A stretch of DNA of 64,000 nucleotides from Streptomyces sp. Ncost-T10-10d (GTDB lineage: Bacteria; Actinomycetota; Actinomycetes; Streptomycetales; Streptomycetaceae). The notes under the pieces are model-generated. The model saw nothing but the letters and a program-made list of their open reading frames with translations. It made no database searches and was not told where the DNA came from. Shown here in pieces: positions 1 through 8,699 of the stretch. Where the stretch lies: positions 107,785-171,784 of the forward strand of contig NZ_FMDF01000130.1 in assembly GCF_900091955.1 (NCBI RefSeq), read 5' to 3'. The number at the start of each line of letters is the position of its first letter. Positions within the stretch are counted from its first letter, which is position 1. Both the position numbers and the translations under genes were made by a program.

Positions 1-406
1 GGTCGATCAGTTCCCGCCCCGCGTGGGTGAGTGCGACCACCCGGCCCCGGCCGTCGCCGGCCGAGCGGCGGCGGGTGACGAGGCCGTCCCGTTCCAGGCG
101 GTCGATCCGCTTGGTCATCGCCCCCGTGGTGACCATGGTGCGCACCGCCAGCTCCCCGGGGGCCCGTTCGTACGGCTCTCCCGCGCGGCGCAGCGCCGCC
201 AGCACATCGAACTCGCCCTCGCTCAGGCCGAAGTGCCGGTAGACCACACAGAGCTGCTCCGTGAGCATTCCGGCCAGGCGGTGGAGCCGGCCGATCACCC
301 CTTGGGGGCTCACGTCGATTTCCGGCCGTTCCCGGGCCCACTCGGCCTGGATGCGGGCGATGTGGTCGAGGGGCGGGGGAGAGGGCCGGGCGGTTTCGGG
401 CTGCAT
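1..406 (-). CDS. MarR-family regulator (3' end outside window)
   Basis: A winged-helix MarR repressor, read leftward and cut by the window edge after about 135 codons. The middle shows the recognition-helix region (TTGAMTKRIDRLERDGLVTR) followed by the wing (RRRSAGDGRGRVVALT), a typical MarR arrangement. ATG is at 406. It is divergent from the DMT exporter, with 39 bp between the start codons, and two palindromes fill that gap. It most likely represses both itself and the exporter, with release by a small ligand. The ligand cannot be told from sequence. Family assignment is firm; the regulatory target is inferred. Confidence 0.88.
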   Translation of the reverse strand, partial: MQPETARPSPPPLDHIARIQAEWARERPEIDVSPQGVIGRLHRLAGMLTEQLCVVYRHFGLSEGEFDVLAALRRAGEPYERAPGELAVRTMVTTGAMTKRIDRLERDGLVTRRRSAGDGRGRVVALTHAGRELID

Positions 407-409
407 GGG

Positions 410-438
410 TTCACTGTAGCTTCCCTGGAAGGCATAAT
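410..438 (+). promoter_or_regulatory. Promoter for a probably leaderless DMT exporter mRNA
   Basis: TTCACT at 410-415 and CATAAT at 433-438 are separated by exactly 17 bp. The ATG of the exporter at 446 lies 7 bp after the -10 box, where transcription should start. There is no Shine-Dalgarno, so the mRNA is probably leaderless, which is common in Streptomyces. Confidence 0.6.
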
Positions 439-452
439 AACTTCCATGGAAG
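420..452. promoter_or_regulatory. Twin MarR operator
   Basis: CTTCCCTGGAAG (420-431) and the perfect palindrome CTTCCATGGAAG (441-452) have centres 21 bp apart, two helical turns, so two dimers would sit on the same DNA face. The outer arms TAGCTTCC (417-424) and GGAAGCTA (448-455) make the whole block symmetrical. The second site contains the exporter start codon, and the first overlaps the promoter spacer. Confidence 0.7.
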
Positions 453-1372
453 CTACTTTGCGGTGGGTCCTGATCACGGCGATCGCACCCGTCGCCTGGG
501 GTACCACCTACTTCGTCACCCATGCCTACCTGCCGGCCGATCACCCCCTGTACGGGGCCGCGATCAGGGCACTGCCGGCCGGGCTGCTTCTCCTGGCCGT
601 GTGCCGGGAACGGCCGCGCGGTCCCTGGTGGTGGAAGTCCCTGGTTCTCGGAGCCCTCAACATGGGCGGGTTCTTCGCCCTGATCTACGTAGCCGCGCAA
701 CTGCTCCCGACCAGCACCGCCTCGACGGTCATGGCGACCTCACCGCTCGTGATGATGCTGATCGCCTGGGCGCTGCTCGCCGAACGGCCGCGCGTGCTGC
801 CACTGGCCGGTGCCGTCGTCGGTCTCGGCGGGGTGTGTCTCATGCTGCTCACCGGGACGGCGTCGATCGACCTGCGCGGAGTACTCGCCTCCGTCGCCGC
901 GATGCTCATGTCGTCCCTCGGCTATGTCCTGGCCAAGCGGTGGGGCGGCGAGGTCGATGTGCTCGCCTCGACCGCCTGGCAGCTGATCGCGGGAGGGCTT
1001 CTGCTGCTGCCCCTCGCCGCCCTCGTGGAGGGTGCGCCACCCGCGCTCGACATACCGGCCGCCCTCGGATTCGGCTACGTCACCGTCGTGGCGACCGCGC
1101 TCGCCTTCGTCGCCTGGTTCGCGGGCCTGCGCCATCTGCCCGCCGCCACGGTCGGCCTGGTCGGACTGCTCAATCCGGTGACGGGCGTGCTGCTCGGTAC
1201 GGTGATCGCCGGTGAGACGCTCACCCCCAGGCAGCTCTGCGGACTGGCCCTGGTGTCGGCCGGGATCCTCCTCGGGCGGCCGGTGCGCGGGAGGAGGGTT
1301 CAGCACCCTGCTAGGGCTGCGCGACCCGCAACTCCCGTACGCCCACCGGCTTCTCCGCGTCATCCGAAGTGA
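446..1372 (+). CDS. EamA/DMT-family exporter
   Basis: A 308-residue inner-membrane transporter of the drug/metabolite transporter superfamily. The hydrophobic profile suggests about ten helices in two EamA repeats: the first begins near ITAIAPVAWGTTYFV and the second near the RGVLASVAAMLMSSLGYVLAK stretch, each with the usual Gly/Pro-rich start. Length is normal for the family. ATG 446 is chosen because it sits right after the promoter; a longer frame upstream would read through the operator and MarR gene. The substrate is unknown; control by the divergent MarR suggests efflux of a small toxic compound. Its 3' end overlaps the convergent GH65 gene by about 62 bp. Confidence 0.85.
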   Translation: MEATLRWVLITAIAPVAWGTTYFVTHAYLPADHPLYGAAIRALPAGLLLLAVCRERPRGPWWWKSLVLGALNMGGFFALIYVAAQLLPTSTASTVMATSPLVMMLIAWALLAERPRVLPLAGAVVGLGGVCLMLLTGTASIDLRGVLASVAAMLMSSLGYVLAKRWGGEVDVLASTAWQLIAGGLLLLPLAALVEGAPPALDIPAALGFGYVTVVATALAFVAWFAGLRHLPAATVGLVGLLNPVTGVLLGTVIAGETLTPRQLCGLALVSAGILLGRPVRGRRVQHPARAARPATPVRPPASPRHPK

Positions 1373-3941
1373 CCGTCAGCCGCACCTGACGGGCCGTCGC
1401 CCCCGGCCGGTACGGCTGCCAGTCCGTGCCGTTCACCGATGTCTCCAGGCTGTAGGAGGGGAAGCGTGCGTCCGTCCATTCCGGCTCGATCGAGGTCACC
1501 GGGGCCGCACGCCCCAAGTCCACCGTCAGCGCGCCCGTCGCGCCGTCCGGGGACCAGGACGTGACCGGGCTGCCGTCCACCGCGGCGGCCGCGTACAGGC
1601 CGGGGATCTCGGAGGTCGCCGTCGCCGGGCGGCAGCGGGCCGCGTCCGTCGTCCGGGCGAGGTCGGGGCGGCGGGTGGCGAGGGCGAGGGTGCCGGTGAG
1701 GAGACGGGGGCCGGTGGGGGTGTGGACGGTGAAGGGGGCGCCGGAGACCAACCGGACCGTCGTCGTCAGGGGGCCGATCGCGATGTCGTACGTACGGCCC
1801 CGGTAGCGCAGCCCCGTCAGAGTGACGCCCTTTCCCAGCTGCGGCGGCAGCAACGGATCGAGGCGCACCCCGTCCTCCCGCAGCCGAAGACCCGTCAGAC
1901 CATGCGTGAAGACCTGGAGGAATCCACCCTTCCCGGTGAGGAAGTCCTGGGCGGGGGAGCCCGACAGCGGGTCCTGCGCGCCCGCTTTCGCGCCCCGGGC
2001 CTCACTGAACAGGGCGTACGGGCCGCGCATGAACGGGCGCACGGCGCGCTGGAGATAGGTGTACGTTGCGCAGCCGGCCTCCCCGATCGTGGCGGCGTCG
2101 ATCGCATGGACCGAGTCCGTCATCGCCGGTCCGTCCGGATCGGTGCGCGCGGCGTAGTAGTCGAGCGTGGACGCCCGGGCGCCCGGCTCCATCGGCCACT
2201 CGAGCGGGTAGATCAGCAGCACCGCGTCGGCCTGTTTGATCGTCGAGCCGTTGTAGCCCGCGTACTGGAGGAAGAGTTTCCGCTCCGGGTCGTACGGGAT
2301 GCGCAGACCGTCCGCGACCCGCGTCCACTCGGCCGGTGCCGGGTGCCCGAGCAGTTGCGCCGCGCGGGTGGCGTTGCGCAGGGACGTGGCCGCGACCGCG
2401 TTGGTGAAGACCCCGTCGGTGACGCCGTTGCTGTATTCGTCGGGGCCCGCGACGTTTTTCACCGAGTAGCTGCCGTCGCCGTTCGCGGTGGCCCGCGAGG
2501 CCCAGAAGTCGGCGATCCCCCGAAGCAGTGGCCAGCCGTGCCCGGCCAGCCAGTCGCGGTCCCCGGTCGCCAGGTAGTACTGCCAGACCGCGAGCGAGAT
2601 GTCGCCCTGGAGATGGTTCTGGGTGAGGCAGTGCGGGGGATCCCAGCTCTGGCACTCGGTCCAGAGGTTGCCGTTGCTCGCGCTCGTCCACGGGTAGAAC
2701 AGCCCCCGGAATCCCAGCCTCTGGGCGTTGGTACGGGCAGCTCCGCGCGTGCGGTAGCGGTACTCGACGACGGAGCGGGCCAGTTCGGGGCGGGTGACGA
2801 GCAGCGCCGGGTACATCCAGGTCTCGGCGTCCCAGAACACCAGGCCCGCGTAGTTGTCACTGGTCAGACCGGTCGGAGCGATGCTGTCGCGGGACCCGGG
2901 CCGGGTGGAGGCGAGCAGTCCGTACTGTGCCGACCGCAGCCACCTCTGCAGTTCGGGACTGTCCGGTACGGAGATGTCGGCCGCCCAGGCCCGCTGCCAG
3001 GCGCCGGCGTTCGCGTCGAGGACACCGGACCAGCCGCGCCGGGCCGCGCGCCGGGACGCCTCGCCGGCGGCCGCGCGCGGGGCGGACGAGGTGAGCGCGG
3101 TGTCCACTCCGACGTACTTCTCGAAGGTGTACGTGTGCCCGTTGCGCACCCGGACCGTGCTGCGTACCCGGTCGGTGCCGCGTGCCTGCGCCGACGTCGA
3201 TCCATCGGTGCGCATCGTCTGGACGATGGCGCCCGCCGTCCCGGTGCCCTGCGTGCGGAACGTTCCGTCGTCGTTGAGCGTGATCCGGCGTGCGCCCCGC
3301 GGGTCGAGGCGGCCGGTGACGGTCGCCGTGCCGCTCCAGTGCGGTGTCATGCGCAGCCGCACGGCGCCGGTGTGCACATCGGACCGGTCGGCGAGCACCT
3401 CGTACGTCAGGTCCGTCGCGCGCCCGTCGGCCGTGGTCCAGCGCAGCGACGTACGCACCAGGCCGCAGCGCAGGAACACCGTCTGGCGATAGCGCGAGAT
3501 CCGGCCCGGAGGCATGGCGGAACCGTAGGTCTCGTTGCCGACGCGTACGTCGAGCGTCGTCCAGCTCGGCAGTGCGGCGATCACCTCGCGGCCGGCGGCG
3601 AGGTTCTTGTCGCGCCCGAACAGGCCGGAGACGAAGGCGCCGTCGTAGCGCGGAGTGAACAGCGGCCAGCCGGTCTTCCCGCCCGGGGCGGCATAGCCGA
3701 CGCCTGTGGCGGGCACTCGATGGGCCAGATATCCATTGCCGACATAGGGGTCGTAACCGGCGGCCTCGCCGAACCGGGTGGAGGTCGGCGCCCAGGTGGG
3801 GTCGGTGTCCCGGCCGCAGGCCGTGGACGAGGCCGGGAGGGGAGCAGCGGCATATGAGAGGGGCGGCAGCGGTGCGATCAGGGCGCCCGCGACCAGAGAC
3901 GTCAGGGACGTGAGGAGACAGAGGCGCGGGAGGCTCACCAT
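1311..3941 (-). CDS. Secreted GH65-family glycosidase with C-terminal discoidin-like domain
   Basis: An 876-residue exported enzyme resembling acid trehalase-type GH65 proteins. Residues 1-30 form a Sec signal peptide (LCLLTSLTSLVAGALIAPL, then AAA). The centre is an (alpha/alpha)6 GH65 domain with the hallmark VAGPDEYSNGVTDGVFTNA; Glu502 in GPDEY is the expected general acid. The last 140 or so residues (SVNGTDWQPY, ARQVRLTV) look like an F5/8 type C carbohydrate-binding domain. Expected substrates are trehalose or a related alpha-glucoside outside the cell. GH65 also includes phosphorylases, but a secreted one would lack phosphate-linked benefit. The start at 3941 (ATG-GTG) has no clear ribosome-binding site. 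It lies 73 bp downstream of the PLP-enzyme gene and may be co-transcribed. Confidence 0.85.
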   Translation of the reverse strand: MVSLPRLCLLTSLTSLVAGALIAPLPPLSYAAAPLPASSTACGRDTDPTWAPTSTRFGEAAGYDPYVGNGYLAHRVPATGVGYAAPGGKTGWPLFTPRYDGAFVSGLFGRDKNLAAGREVIAALPSWTTLDVRVGNETYGSAMPPGRISRYRQTVFLRCGLVRTSLRWTTADGRATDLTYEVLADRSDVHTGAVRLRMTPHWSGTATVTGRLDPRGARRITLNDDGTFRTQGTGTAGAIVQTMRTDGSTSAQARGTDRVRSTVRVRNGHTYTFEKYVGVDTALTSSAPRAAAGEASRRAARRGWSGVLDANAGAWQRAWAADISVPDSPELQRWLRSAQYGLLASTRPGSRDSIAPTGLTSDNYAGLVFWDAETWMYPALLVTRPELARSVVEYRYRTRGAARTNAQRLGFRGLFYPWTSASNGNLWTECQSWDPPHCLTQNHLQGDISLAVWQYYLATGDRDWLAGHGWPLLRGIADFWASRATANGDGSYSVKNVAGPDEYSNGVTDGVFTNAVAATSLRNATRAAQLLGHPAPAEWTRVADGLRIPYDPERKLFLQYAGYNGSTIKQADAVLLIYPLEWPMEPGARASTLDYYAARTDPDGPAMTDSVHAIDAATIGEAGCATYTYLQRAVRPFMRGPYALFSEARGAKAGAQDPLSGSPAQDFLTGKGGFLQVFTHGLTGLRLREDGVRLDPLLPPQLGKGVTLTGLRYRGRTYDIAIGPLTTTVRLVSGAPFTVHTPTGPRLLTGTLALATRRPDLARTTDAARCRPATATSEIPGLYAAAAVDGSPVTSWSPDGATGALTVDLGRAAPVTSIEPEWTDARFPSYSLETSVNGTDWQPYRPGATARQVRLTVTSDDAEKPVGVRELRVAQP

Positions 3942-4014
3942 ATGAAGGTATGGACGCGCGTGCCGAGCGGCGGTGCACGGCGCGCGGCGCGCGGGTGAAC
4001 GGCCGCCGGACCCG

Positions 4015-5112
4015 TCAGCCGGCGAGGCCTGTTTTGAGGCCTGCGCCGCACAGGGGCACGACGACGCTCCGGTCCGTCCAGTCGCCGACCGCGGCCCAGC
4101 AGGCGACGCCCGTCGTCTCCACATAGAACCCGCGGGCGGCCAGATCCAGCTGTGCCGTGCGGATCTGATCCTCGGTCACCGTGAGGAAGGTGCCGCCCGA
4201 TTCCCGTACCGCGGCCAGGATGGCCCGGGCACGCGGTGGGCGGGGGATGGCGATGCCCTCGGCGAGGGTGGGGGCGGCCGCGCCGGCCGGGGCGTCGAGC
4301 AGTCCGTCCGCTTCCGCGCGGAAGGCGGCGGCCAACGGTGACACGGCCTCGGCCTGTACGGCGATCAGCGCCGGGCGTTCGTCGATCAGCCCCTGGGCGT
4401 GGAGTTCGGCGGTGGCCAGGGCCGCGCCGAGGAGGAGCGTGCCGTTGCCGACCGGTACGGCGATGGCGTCCGGGAGGCGGCCGCCGAGGTCCTCCCACAT
4501 CTCGTATACGTAGGTCTTCGTGCCGTGCAGGAAGTACGGGTTGAAGACGTGCGAGGCGTAGAAGGTGCCCGGGGTGTCGGCGGCGGTGCGGGCGGCCCGC
4601 GCGGTTGCCTCGCGGTCGCCGGGGACGATCTCCAGGCGGGCGCCATGGGCCCGGATCTGCTCGGTCTTCTTCGGGGACGTGCCCTCGGGGACGTACACCG
4701 TGCAGGGGAGCGAGGCACGGGCGCAGTACGCGGCGACGGCCGTTCCCGCGTTGCCGCTGCTGTCCGCGATGACGCGCTCGGGCGAGAGGCGGCGGGCCAG
4801 TTCGGCGAGCATCACGGCGCCGCGGTCCTTGAAGGAGAGCGTCGGCATCAGGAAGTCGAGCTTGGCCGAGACCGTGCCGGTGAGCGGGACGAGCGGGGTG
4901 CGCCCCTCGCCGAGGGTGGTCGTGGGTGCGGCGAGGGGCAGCGCCTCTTCGTAACGCCACAGCGAATTGACGCGACCGGTCAGCGAGTTGAGCGAGAGCG
5001 GTCCTGCGACCTCGAAGTCGAGGTCCCAGGGGCCGCGACAGACCGGGCAGCACCAGGTGAGGACGGTGGTTTCGGCGCGGGTGCCGTCCTGCGGACAGAG
5101 ATACATGGTCAT
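4015..5112 (-). CDS. Threonine-synthase-like PLP enzyme
   Basis: A 365-residue fold-type II PLP enzyme. An N-terminal zinc ribbon (MYLCPQDG and CCPVC) is followed by the PLP-lysine motif LSFKDRG and the phosphate-binding loop SSGNAGTAVAAY. This layout is seen in short threonine synthase-like proteins of actinobacteria, which are often not the main threonine synthase. It may convert O-phosphohomoserine to threonine or act on another beta-substituted amino acid. ATG 5112 is chosen because the zinc ribbon begins there; ATG 5106 and 5124 are possible. No hom or thrB neighbour is present, so a housekeeping role in threonine synthesis is unproven. Confidence 0.8.
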   Translation of the reverse strand: MTMYLCPQDGTRAETTVLTWCCPVCRGPWDLDFEVAGPLSLNSLTGRVNSLWRYEEALPLAAPTTTLGEGRTPLVPLTGTVSAKLDFLMPTLSFKDRGAVMLAELARRLSPERVIADSSGNAGTAVAAYCARASLPCTVYVPEGTSPKKTEQIRAHGARLEIVPGDREATARAARTAADTPGTFYASHVFNPYFLHGTKTYVYEMWEDLGGRLPDAIAVPVGNGTLLLGAALATAELHAQGLIDERPALIAVQAEAVSPLAAAFRAEADGLLDAPAGAAAPTLAEGIAIPRPPRARAILAAVRESGGTFLTVTEDQIRTAQLDLAARGFYVETTGVACWAAVGDWTDRSVVVPLCGAGLKTGLAG

Positions 5113-5366
5113 GCCCGTCAGCATGTCAGGCATGTGGCGGCTGCATGGCGAAGGTATGGCACGCGTCAAGGCACCCTTGTGTGATTGCCATGGATCGGTC
5201 AATCTTTCGCTGTCGGCCGGGCCGTGAGCGGCGCGGAATCCGAAGCGATTGATTGTCATGCTCATGCTATTCGAGTCCACTCGACTCGGTTCGGCCCGGC
5301 CCTGCCCCACCTCCATTTCCCGTGGAACCCCCCACCAGCGCACCGCAATCGAGGAGGACCCCTCAC

Positions 5367-6950
5367 ATGTCAGTGATGCGTCACACCCCCCACGCCCGTC
5401 GAAGACTCGCCGCGGCGAGCGTCATAGCCGGTGCCGCCCTCGCGCTCTCCACCGCGGCGGCGTTCCCCGCCACCGCGGCCGGGACGGCGGCGGAAGGCCG
5501 GATCGAGAACGCGGGTGCTCCGGGCACCATCAGCGGCAGTTACATCGTCACGCTCGACGAAGCGGCGGCCGACGCCGGCTCCGCGCAGGGCAAGGCGCTC
5601 GCCAAGGAGTACGGCGCCAAGATCAAGAAGACCTACCACGCGGCCCTCAACGGCTACGCGGTCGAACTCTCCGCCGCACAGGCGAAGAAGTTCGCCGCGG
5701 ACCCGGCCGTGGAGTCCGTCGTGCAGAACCGGACCTTCACGGTTTCCGGCACGCAGCCCTCGCCGCCCTCCTGGGGGCTGGACCGGATCGACCAGAAGAC
5801 CCTGCCGCTGAACCAGAGTTACACCTATCCCGACAAGGCGGGTGAGGGTGTCACCGCGTACATCATCGACACCGGTGTCCGGATCACCCACAGCGACTTC
5901 GGTGGCCGGGCCTCGTACGGCTACGACGCCATCGACAACGACAACACCGCGCAGGACGGCTACGGTCACGGCACCCATGTGGCGGGCACCGTCGCCGGTT
6001 CGGCGTACGGCGTCGCCAAGAAGGCGAAGATCGTCGCCGTCCGGGTCCTCGACAACAGCGGCTCCGGCACGACCGCGCAGGTCGTCGCGGGCATCGACTG
6101 GGTGACGGCGAACGCCGTCAAGCCGGCCGTCGCCAACATGAGCCTGGGCGGCGGGGCGGACTCCGTGCTCGACGCCGCCGTACGGAAGTCCATCGCGTCC
6201 GGCATCACCTACGCGGTCGCCGCGGGCAACGAGTCCACCGACGCCTCCACGAAGTCCCCGGCACGGGTCACCGAGGCCATCACGGTCGGCTCCACGACCA
6301 GCACCGACGCCCGCTCCAGCTTCTCCAACTACGGCAGCGTGCTGGACATCTTCGGCCCGGGTTCGTCGATCACCTCGGCCTGGAACAGCAGTGACAGCGC
6401 CACCAGCACGATCTCCGGTACGTCGATGGCGACCCCGCACGTCGCCGGCGCCGCGGCCCTCTATCTGGCCGACCACCCGAGCGACAGTCCGGCACAGGTC
6501 TCCGCCGGACTGGTCGCCGCGGCCGGCACCGGAGTGGTGACGAGCCCGGGTACGGGCTCCCCGAACCGGCTGCTGAATGTCGGCAGCGGCACCACCACGC
6601 CGCCGGGCAAGAAGTTCGAGAACACGACGAGCTACGCCATCGGCGACAACTCCACCGTCGAGTCGCCGATCACCGTCACCGGTGTCACCGGCAACGCGCC
6701 GGCCACGCTGAGCGTGCCAGTCGACATCACGCACACCTACATCGGCGACCTGAAGATCGACCTGGTCGCGCCCGACGGTTCGGTCTACAACCTGAAGGCG
6801 TACGGAACGGGTGGCAGCAGCGACAACGTGGTCACCACCTACTCGGTGAACGCCTCGTCGGAGGTGGCCAACGGCACCTGGAAGCTGCGGGTCGGCGACA
6901 ATGCGGCGGCCGACACCGGGAGGATCAACTCCTGGGCCCTGCAGTTCTGA
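5367..6950 (+). CDS. Secreted subtilisin-like serine protease (S8) with P-domain
   Basis: A 527-residue extracellular protease of the proteinase K/aqualysin branch. In order: signal peptide (about 1-38), inhibitor I9 propeptide (starting SYIVTLDEAA, about 55-125), S8 catalytic domain, and a C-terminal proprotein-convertase P domain (about 430-527). The triad is visible as Asp168 in IIDTGV, His201 in GHGTHVAGT and Ser353 in SGTSMATPHVAG. Start 5367 has a good GAGGAGG site. It is monocistronic, ending in a strong terminator. Its job is probably secreted proteolysis during growth or development. Confidence 0.95.
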   Translation: MSVMRHTPHARRRLAAASVIAGAALALSTAAAFPATAAGTAAEGRIENAGAPGTISGSYIVTLDEAAADAGSAQGKALAKEYGAKIKKTYHAALNGYAVELSAAQAKKFAADPAVESVVQNRTFTVSGTQPSPPSWGLDRIDQKTLPLNQSYTYPDKAGEGVTAYIIDTGVRITHSDFGGRASYGYDAIDNDNTAQDGYGHGTHVAGTVAGSAYGVAKKAKIVAVRVLDNSGSGTTAQVVAGIDWVTANAVKPAVANMSLGGGADSVLDAAVRKSIASGITYAVAAGNESTDASTKSPARVTEAITVGSTTSTDARSSFSNYGSVLDIFGPGSSITSAWNSSDSATSTISGTSMATPHVAGAAALYLADHPSDSPAQVSAGLVAAAGTGVVTSPGTGSPNRLLNVGSGTTTPPGKKFENTTSYAIGDNSTVESPITVTGVTGNAPATLSVPVDITHTYIGDLKIDLVAPDGSVYNLKAYGTGGSSDNVVTTYSVNASSEVANGTWKLRVGDNAAADTGRINSWALQF

Positions 6951-6971
6951 TGATGGCTCCGTAAGCCATTG

Positions 6972-7011
6972 AAGGTGTGGGGCGGCCGCATCCGCGGCCG
7001 CCCCACACCTT
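6972..7011 (+). terminator. Strong terminator after the subtilase gene
   Basis: A perfect 18-bp stem (6972-6989 with 6994-7011) around a four-base loop, starting 21 bp after the protease stop. There is no U-tract, which is usual for Streptomyces. It can work in both directions. Confidence 0.85.
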
Positions 7012-7170
7012 GCGTCGGCGCCGGTCGAGGCCCCGGCCGACCGCGGTCATCGGCCCGCCGTCGTCCGCGTCCCCGTCCAGCGACCGGAACATCGCGCCGC
7101 CGAGACCGTGCTTGTGGGTGCACGAGGTCTTGGTACGCAGTACCTGCGGGTCGTCGTACGTCCACAGGGT
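7012..7170 (-). pseudogene. C-terminal relic of a GH18 chitinase
   Basis: Read leftward, one frame gives FGTTLWTYDDPQVLRTK, then HKHGLGGAMF and SLDGDADDGGPMTAVGRGL. That is the end of a GH18 chitinase catalytic domain, where the family has LWTYDDP, GLGGAMFWSLDGDD and MTAVGRGL. The usual FWSLDGD Trp is replaced by Arg, the reading frame has no stop after RGL and runs on into the terminator, and nothing chitinase-like precedes it before the GntR gene. The rest of the gene has been lost. The fragment is recognised by motif only. Confidence 0.7.
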
Positions 7171-7273
7171 GGTGCCGAAGGGGCGAGGCCTCTCCGGTGG
7201 CCGGCGGCGGGATATGCGCGAGGGCGTGATGAATCATCACTTCGGGTGAAACTCTGGCCTGCACTTGCGATCC

Positions 7274-7316
7274 ACAACCGACGGTTGTCAGGCTGTTGCA
7301 GACTGTCAACCTGTTG
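7274..7316. promoter_or_regulatory. Candidate operator of the GntR gene
   Basis: The region just before the GntR start holds ACAACC-GAC-GGTTGT (7274-7288) and a direct repeat TGTCA-NN-CTGTTG at 7286 and 7304 (18 bp apart). This is a likely autoregulatory site. Position supports it; the binding protein is inferred. Confidence 0.4.
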
Positions 7317-7326
7317 GGAGTGGCCT

Positions 7327-8079
7327 GTGGCTTTCGGTGAGCAGCCCGCCTATCTGCGCGTGGCGAGCGATCTGAGAGAGAAGATCGTCAACGGTTCGCT
7401 GCCGCCGCATACGCGCCTGCCGTCGCAGGCCCGTATCCGAGAGGAGTACGGAGTCTCGGACACTGTCGCGCTGGAGGCGCGCAAGGTGCTCATGGCCGAG
7501 GGTCTGGTCGAGGGACGTTCCGGCTCCGGTACGTATGTGCGCGAGCGGCCGGTCCCGCGCCGGATCGCCCGCTCCGGCTACCGGACCCGGGCGGGGGCCA
7601 GCCCGTTCCGTCAGGAGCAGACGGCGGACGGGGTGCGCGGGACCTGGGAATCCTGGAGTGAGCAAGAGGGTGCGAGTGGTGAGATCGCCGAGCGCCTCGG
7701 CATCGAACCGGGCGACCGGGTGATGCGTACGAGATACACCTTCCGGGAGGCGGGGGAGCCGATGATGCTCTCCACATCCTGGGAACCCCTCGCCGTGACG
7801 GGGCGTACGCCGGTGATGCTGCCGGAGGAGGGCCCATTGGGCGGCTGCGGGGTGGTCGAGCGGATGGCCGCGATCGATGTCGTCGTGGACAACGTGGCCG
7901 AGCAGGTCGGCGCGCGCCCGGGACTGGCGGAGGAGCTCCTGGCGCTCGGCGGCGTACCGGGGCATGTGGTGATGGTGATCGAGCGTACGTATTACGCATC
8001 GGGTCGCCCGGTCGAGACGGCGGACGTGGTGGTGCCCGCCGATCGTTTCCGGATCGCCTACCACCTTCCGGTCAGGTGA
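7327..8079 (+). CDS. GntR-family regulator (HutC/UTRA type)
   Basis: A 250-residue regulator with an N-terminal winged helix (about 5-75: YLRVASDLREKIVNG, LPSQARIREEYGVS, GLVEGRSGSGTYV) and a C-terminal UTRA effector domain (about 95-245). The GTG start follows a GGGAG site. The recognition-helix segment DTVALEARKVLMAEG matches a variant common in Streptomyces regulators that precede small SPOR-like and Nudix genes. Those genes lie downstream here, but a terminator at 8291 separates them, so co-transcription is doubtful. The ligand is unknown. Confidence 0.9.
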   Translation: MAFGEQPAYLRVASDLREKIVNGSLPPHTRLPSQARIREEYGVSDTVALEARKVLMAEGLVEGRSGSGTYVRERPVPRRIARSGYRTRAGASPFRQEQTADGVRGTWESWSEQEGASGEIAERLGIEPGDRVMRTRYTFREAGEPMMLSTSWEPLAVTGRTPVMLPEEGPLGGCGVVERMAAIDVVVDNVAEQVGARPGLAEELLALGGVPGHVVMVIERTYYASGRPVETADVVVPADRFRIAYHLPVR

Positions 8080-8475
8080 CCGGTACCCGGAGGGTGCCGT
8101 CCGGCGTCGGCGACGACAAATCAAGGCCCGGTCGGATCCTGTGATCGAGGGGCAATCGTCGACCCTCATGGCTTGTCATGTCCCGCTCCTGCCCTCCCGT
8201 TCGTACCCGCACGCCGGAGGGTGAGCGGGCCCCGGTCTCGGGCCGACGTCGACGGTGCATACGGCGACGGGCCGGGGAAGTAACTGCCGCAGGGGGCGCA
8301 TCCAACCGGGTGCGCCCCCTTTCTCCTGGCCGGATCGGTATCTCTTTGTGTAATTACGTATCCGTTGAGTGAAGGTCAGGCGTAGGCTCCGGCATATGCG
8401 TACTGCGGTTTCCTGGGGATCCTTAGAGACGTGCATGCCGTTCGAGGGAGGGGCGCAATGCTGGGGAGGGGCGCG
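8080..8475. other. Intergenic region after GntR
   Basis: About 400 bp with no convincing gene. It holds one strong hairpin (8291-8320). A leftward 35-codon frame (8179-8072) with a GGAG site is present but unsupported. The AT-richer part at 8340-8370 probably contains the promoter of the small gene at 8476, though no clear boxes were found. Confidence 0.5.
8291..8320 (+). terminator. Intrinsic terminator
   Basis: A perfect 10-bp stem AGGGGGCGCA / TGCGCCCCCT with a 10-base loop, followed by a short TTTC run. It probably ends the GntR transcript. Confidence 0.75.
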
Positions 8476-8658
8476 ATGAGCGACAACGGTGCCGAGCTCC
8501 CCTGGCTGGTGATACGGCAGGACGACAACGGCAATCGCTACCGCGTCGGCAGGTATGCCACACAGGGCGAGGCCCAGAAGACTGCCGACAAGCTCGACAG
8601 TCACGGCCACAAGCAGCTCTATTGGGTGGAGCGCATCGGGCAGAGCGCCCGGCCGTAG
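8476..8658 (+). CDS. Small SPOR-like protein
   Basis: A 60-residue protein without signal peptide or membrane segment. It begins MSDNGAELPWLVIRQDDNG and continues with YRVGRYATQGEAQKTADKL and YWVERI, a beta-alpha-beta pattern like a single SPOR repeat, which in other proteins binds denuded peptidoglycan. Being cytoplasmic, it may not bind peptidoglycan. GGAGGGG precedes ATG 8476; an in-frame ATG at 8458 is possible. The Nudix gene follows after 41 bp, so they may be co-transcribed. Confidence 0.7.
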   Translation: MSDNGAELPWLVIRQDDNGNRYRVGRYATQGEAQKTADKLDSHGHKQLYWVERIGQSARP

Positions 8659-8699
8659 AGCGTCCGCAAGGAGTCGGGCGGGGCGTTACGCTCCGGCTC

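Noticed and set aside
8072..8179. Leftward 35-codon frame with GGAG site
   Set aside because: It overlaps the GntR stop and has no family match or conserved feature, so chance is more likely.
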